A stretch of 64,000 nt of DNA from Polyporus tsugae (taxonomy: Eukaryota > Basidiomycota > Agaricomycetes > Polyporales > Polyporaceae), in contig JAHRBS010000007.1 of the NCBI GenBank assembly GCA_024305745.1, forward strand, positions 1,550,001-1,614,000, read 5' to 3'. The notes under the pieces are model-generated. The model did no database searches and was not told where the DNA came from. It saw only the letters and a list, made by a program, of their open reading frames with translations. Below, in pieces: positions 59,903 to 64,000 of this stretch (positions are counted from its first letter, which is position 1; every line of letters starts with the position of its first letter). A program made the position numbers and the translations under genes.

Positions 59903-62668
59903 ATGGCATCAGATCTGCAGTCTCTGGTAGATCAATGGCTTCGTCTGGACTCCGTAAGTATTGCTATGCCATGTTCATACCAGTCCCATAACTTGCTATA
60001 CTTTCGCTAACTACGATCCAAGAACGAAGAAACTCGCGCCGAAATTGAACGTTTAGTGAAAGAAGGCAATAATGCTGAACTGGTGAAGAGAATGAGGTGG
60101 CCCTCTTTCATTCTCGCATGATGTTTCAGTCCCTGACACTCCCGGCAGCCCGCGCATCGAGTTCGGAACTGCAGGTAGCCTTGACCTAGCTTTTGGTCTA
60201 CCTGTCCCTCAAGCAGCACACAGGTCTTCGCGGACGTATGGAAGCAGGTTGGAACCGCATGAACGATCTCATTATCATCCAGGCATCTCAAGTGGGCACT
60301 TCAGTCGACCACTTTCGCCGCCGATGGTATTGATCGTTGGATACTGCAGGGTTTATGCGCGTATGTTTTGAAGCATGTCAAGGACGCACGTTCTCGTGGA
60401 GTAGTCGTTGGTCATGATCATCGCTACAACTCCGAGAAGTGGGCCAAACTGACTGCGGCAGTCTTCATTGACCAACAAGTCCCGGTCTACTTCCATGAGG
60501 GAATCGTACACACGCCATTGTGGGTTCAGCAAAGAATTGCATATGGCTCATATTGAGCATGGCTTGTAGGGTTCCTTTTACCGTAAAAGAGAAACAGGCG
60601 GCAGCCGGTGTCATGATCACAGGTTAGTGGTTTCTACTCTTGCGGCGTGATTCAGATCCCTGACTTTCTTTCCAGCGAGCCATAACCCGAAGGTCAGTGA
60701 AATCCATTAACCTTAGTTGCGGTGCCGTCTCAATGTTATTCAGGACGACAACGGGTACAAGGTCTACTGGGAGAACGCTGTTCAGGTAAGTATGAAGCCG
60801 TCGATGCAAGATAATGGCACATTTACCTACAGCCTCATGTAGATCATCGAGCCCCACGACAAGGGCATCTCTATTTCAATACGGGAGAACTTAGAACCCC
60901 GTTCTTTGAACCCGGACTCGCTGGCTAGCTCTCCGTTACTAAGAGAGTACGACAACTTTGCCTATCTTGAATATATAGGCTCGTTATCTACTTCTCGGTA
61001 AGGCGAACATCCTTTGGTCTTCGCGTGTCGGCATTGAAGTGTGGCCCTTGGTAGGCCACTCAACACCCAAACAACGCTCAAGTTCATCAACACCTCAATG
61101 CACGGTGTTAGCGATGCTCCCATGTCGAAGGCGTTCCGGTCGTTTGGCTTCCTACCATACATTCCGGTGACAGCTCAGCAGCAGCCAGATCCCGACTTCC
61201 CCACCGTCAAATTCCCGAACCCGGAAGAGAAAGGTGTGTTCATGTTCACGGCGTCCCTGATGCATGAACCGTAACAAATCTATCACTGCTTCTTAGGTGC
61301 TCTGGTATGCTCCACCCTCATCATTGTGTAGAAGGCCACGACTCACAGACGTATCCCTTTCTAGGACCTCGCTATTAGCACCGCAACGGAACACGGCGCG
61401 GACTATATCCTAGCCCAAGACCCCGACTCTGATCGCTTCGCTGCTGCCGAGAGAGGGTACCATCCTGCCAGTTTTTTCTTTCTTTCTCTCGACGGTCTGA
61501 CACGATCCCTCCCAGTCCCAATGGAAAGTGGATCCAATTTACAGGCGACCAGCTCGGCACGTTGTTCGCTAGTGCGACCCTTGACAAATACAGGACGATG
61601 GGCAAACCGCTATGTGCCAACCATTTTTCTACTACCGCCTCCCCTTAAGCTGAATCGCTATACTAGCAAAGCTAGCTATGGTTGCATCAACGGTGAGCTC
61701 CAAGATGATCGAAGCGATGGCCCACGCGGAGGGCTTCAAGTTCGCAGAATGCCTCACCGGTTGGCCCCCTTCGCTTCCCTCACCTGACGTCTCTCCTGAA
61801 TACCAACCGCAGGCTTCAAATACATTGGCAACACGGCGCTCACCCTCGAGCAAGAGGGATACGAAGTGCCTTTCGGCTACGAAGAGGCCATCGGGTTTAT
61901 GTTCGGCTCAGACCTCCGCGACAAGGACGGCGTCGCCGCGTCCGTGGTGTTCGCCGAGTTCGTCGCGTCACTGCACAGGCAGGGCAAGACCGCCAGCTCC
62001 CGCCTCAAGGAGCTCTACGAGCAGTACGTTCCCCCCGATTCGTGGTGACGGTCTCGCCCACACTCACCGTCCTTCGCCGGCTTCCCAGATACGGCTTCTT
62101 CCAGGCACGCACCCTACCCCTCTCTAGCACCCTTCCCTCGGGCCCTATAATCAGCTGACCCTCCCAACGCAGACGAGCAACTCGTACTTCATCTGCACCG
62201 AGCCGCGCACGATCGACGCCATCTTCGCGCGCATCCGCAACTTCGACGGCGCGGCGCCGCCCGCCGGTCCGCCGCACTACCCCCGCACGCTCGCGGGGCT
62301 CGAGGTGATGAGCGTGCGCGACCTGACGGTCGGGTACGACAGCGCGAACCCGCCGACGTACAAGCCGGCGCTCCCGCTCTCGTCGGGGCACATGATCCAG
62401 TTCCGTGCGGAGAACAAGGCGGACGGGACGAAGATCACGCTCACTACCAGGTGCGTTCGGCCTCTGCCTGTGGGCGAAAGGCACGGGAGTGGCTGATATG
62501 TAGTATGTACGGCGGTGCAGGACGAGCGGGACGGAGCCGAAGATCAAGTACTACCTTGAGGGCAGTGGCCAGGACGCAATGGCGGTCGCGGAGCTTCTCC
62601 CAAGGGTCGTCCAGGAGCTGTCGGATGTCTGGATGGAGGCGGAGAAGAATGGGCTTGGGAAGGCTTGA
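59903..62668 (+). CDS. Phosphopentomutase/phosphoglucomutase of the PGM2/Pgm3 type
   Basis: The enzyme moves phosphate between C1 and C5 of pentoses (and C1 and C6 of glucose), linking nucleoside breakdown to sugar pathways in the cytosol. The opening MASDLQSLVDQWLRLDS at 59903 is followed by IEFGTAGLRGRMEAGWNRMN, whose GTAGLR marks the PGM2 branch rather than PGM1. Next come GVVVGHDHRYNSEKWAKLTA, the catalytic serine motif TASHNPK (split by an intron near 60650), DNGYKVYWENAVQI, TSMHGVS, metal loop DPDSDR (about 61420), FTGDQLGTLFAS, sugar loop GYEEAIGFMFGSD, and the C-terminal phosphate loop TSGTEPKIKYYLEG after the last intron. The stop is at 62666-62668. There are about fourteen exons, some small, and every catalytic loop is present. 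Assignment to the phosphopentomutase branch rests on GTAGLR. Confidence 0.94.
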
Positions 62669-62817
62669 CGTTGAAGCCGAGACGAGACTCTATAGGCCGG
62701 AGAAGATAAGTACACGATGGGGCTGTAGGTTGATACACGGGCCAGGACAGATACAGCAGGACAGATACAACAAGTTGTACAACGCAAACTAGTACACCAC
62801 ACATTATGGGAGAATGC

Positions 62818-64000
62818 TCAGACCGTGACCAGCGCCCTCCGCTGGTCATCAAACGCTTTCGCCCGCTGCCAGGTCTCCACGCTGAGGCTCGGCTCGTGCA
62901 GAGAGAGCGCATACAGCCTGCATGCGCGCGTGAGTAACCGACACGAAGACAGAGAGAGACACAGAGAACGCCGGCACTCACTTCGAGACGGCCATCCACC
63001 GGATGAGATCGTCCGCCGTCACGCTCCTGTCTCCCTGTCTCGCGCTCACAAACTGCGCCTGGATATGCTGCAATCCGATCCGATCCGGTCAGCCGCGTCG
63101 CTCCTCCCCCACAGCAAACATACCAGACCAGACATACCTCGGACGTCTCCTGCGGCACCATCACCTTCCCGCACCGCGCCCCCACGACCAGATCCCTGAA
63201 CGCGTCCAGCTTTTCCCTGGGGGGCATCCTCACCTGGTCCGCGGGCTTGTACAGCGCCGCGACGGCCGCCGGGTCGGTGCGCGTCTGGAGGGGGACGTTG
63301 AGCTCCATCCGGAAGAACGCGCTCTTACGGCCCTCGGCGAGGACGACGCAGGCGATGTCGGTCGGGAACGAGAACTGGCTGAAGGGGAAGACGTAGGCGA
63401 GCGTCTGGGTGTCCATGACTTCCTGCAGCGCGCGGACGTTCATCACGCCTGTGGTAATCATGAACAAAGTCAAAACAAAAACACTCGGAGAGGAGATTGG
63501 AATGTGGAGAACGTACCTCGTTCGAGGAGCTGACCCTCGCGTACGCCGCCCTCTGAGACGAGGAGGACGGTGCCCTGCGGCAGTTGGAGGACGCCCGCGT
63601 GCAGGTCCTCGTCCTTGCTCTCGGGCGTGAAGTTGCTCTTGTTCAGACTGTCGAGCGAAAGCGACAGGCTGTGGGACAATGGTAGCAGCAGGTTGAGCAC
63701 TGCAGCTAGCGTTGGGAGAGGCGATGTGGAGGATGGCGAGGTGGATGGCACAGGGGGCGGCGGAGGGAACCGTGAGACGACGAGTGGCGAGGGGAGGAGA
63801 GGTGGAGTGCGGGCTTGTCTGTGGGACATGGATTATGTGAGAAATGTACGCAAGAGAACAGAATGGTATGGCGAACACTCTAGAGATGCATGACAGAAGG
63901 ACCCATTCTGCGGCTTGGCGGTCTCCTCCTAGGGCCTCGTCAGCAATCCACGCGAGGAGCTCTTCACGGATTTGAGCAGTATCATCCGCCAGCCGGGGTG
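62818..64000 (-). CDS. MCM-binding protein (MCMBP), C-terminal part, runs off the window
   Basis: MCMBP binds Mcm3-7, escorts newly made MCM subunits and helps unload the MCM complex after replication. On the minus strand the edge exon reads IREELLAWIADEALGGDRQA, then AEWVLLSCISRV. After an intron (donor near 63886) come ARTPPLLPSPLVVSRFPPPP, LDSLNKSNFTPESKDEDLHA, GVLQLPQGTVLLVSEGG and VREGQLLERG. Further exons give VRALQEVMDTQTLAYVFPF, FSFPTDIACVVLAEGRKSAF, SVTADDLIRWMAVSK and LHEPSLSVETWQRAKAF, ending at 62818. These blocks match the second half of human and plant MCMBP/ETG1 in order. The N-terminal half lies beyond base 64000. It converges with the PGM gene, 149 bases apart. Confidence 0.9.

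Noticed and set aside
62544..63878. 444-codon minus-strand open frame
   Set aside because: Its middle is one true MCMBP exon, but both ends are read-through of introns and other-frame sequence. The spliced MCMBP model explains the conserved blocks better.

Overview
The window is nuclear DNA of a filamentous basidiomycete, most likely an Agaricomycete of the wood-decay type. The reasons are many short introns (about 50 to 70 bases, nearly all GT-AG), compact genes on both strands, moderately high GC, single-copy eukaryotic housekeeping genes, and fungal families such as a Zn2Cys6 regulator, a GMC oxidoreductase relic, a fasciclin protein and a BRE4-like transporter. No phage, plasmid, CRISPR or bacterial operon structure is visible. 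Exon joins were worked out by hand from splice signals, reading frame and family conservation, and no transcript evidence was available.

Left part (1-12 kb): two tandem paralogues of an unrecognised multi-pass membrane protein, each ending with a tiny microexon; a full-length but broken GMC oxidoreductase relic on the minus strand; an ING-type PHD-finger chromatin reader; and the kinetochore protein Nuf2. The next part (12-26.6 kb) has a RecQ helicase divergent from NUF2, a BRE4-like membrane transporter, about 4.7 kb without a recognisable gene, and a Zn2Cys6 regulator. The centre (28-41 kb) holds a very large DYRK-family kinase, a mitochondrial 2-oxoacid dehydrogenase kinase, and proteasome ATPase Rpt1 sharing a short divergent promoter with V-ATPase catalytic subunit A.

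The right part (41-64 kb) has a secreted protein with two fasciclin domains, the second split by a Pro/His-rich insert; ATP12; a secreted type-B carboxylesterase; tRNA isopentenyltransferase; PRP38; a secreted SurE-like phosphatase; an Rco1-like double PHD-finger protein; a phosphopentomutase-type PGM; and the C-terminal part of MCM-binding protein, which runs off the right edge.

The genes do not form one pathway. Several deal with chromosome maintenance and chromatin (ING, Nuf2, RecQ, Rco1, MCMBP), several with mitochondria or energy (ATP12, the dehydrogenase kinase, V-ATPase, PGM), and a few encode secreted proteins (fasciclin, esterase, SurE). I did not find a convincing new multigene system. 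The best leads are the microexon-bearing orphan membrane pair with its GC-AG intron, the split fasciclin domain, and the decayed oxidoreductase.
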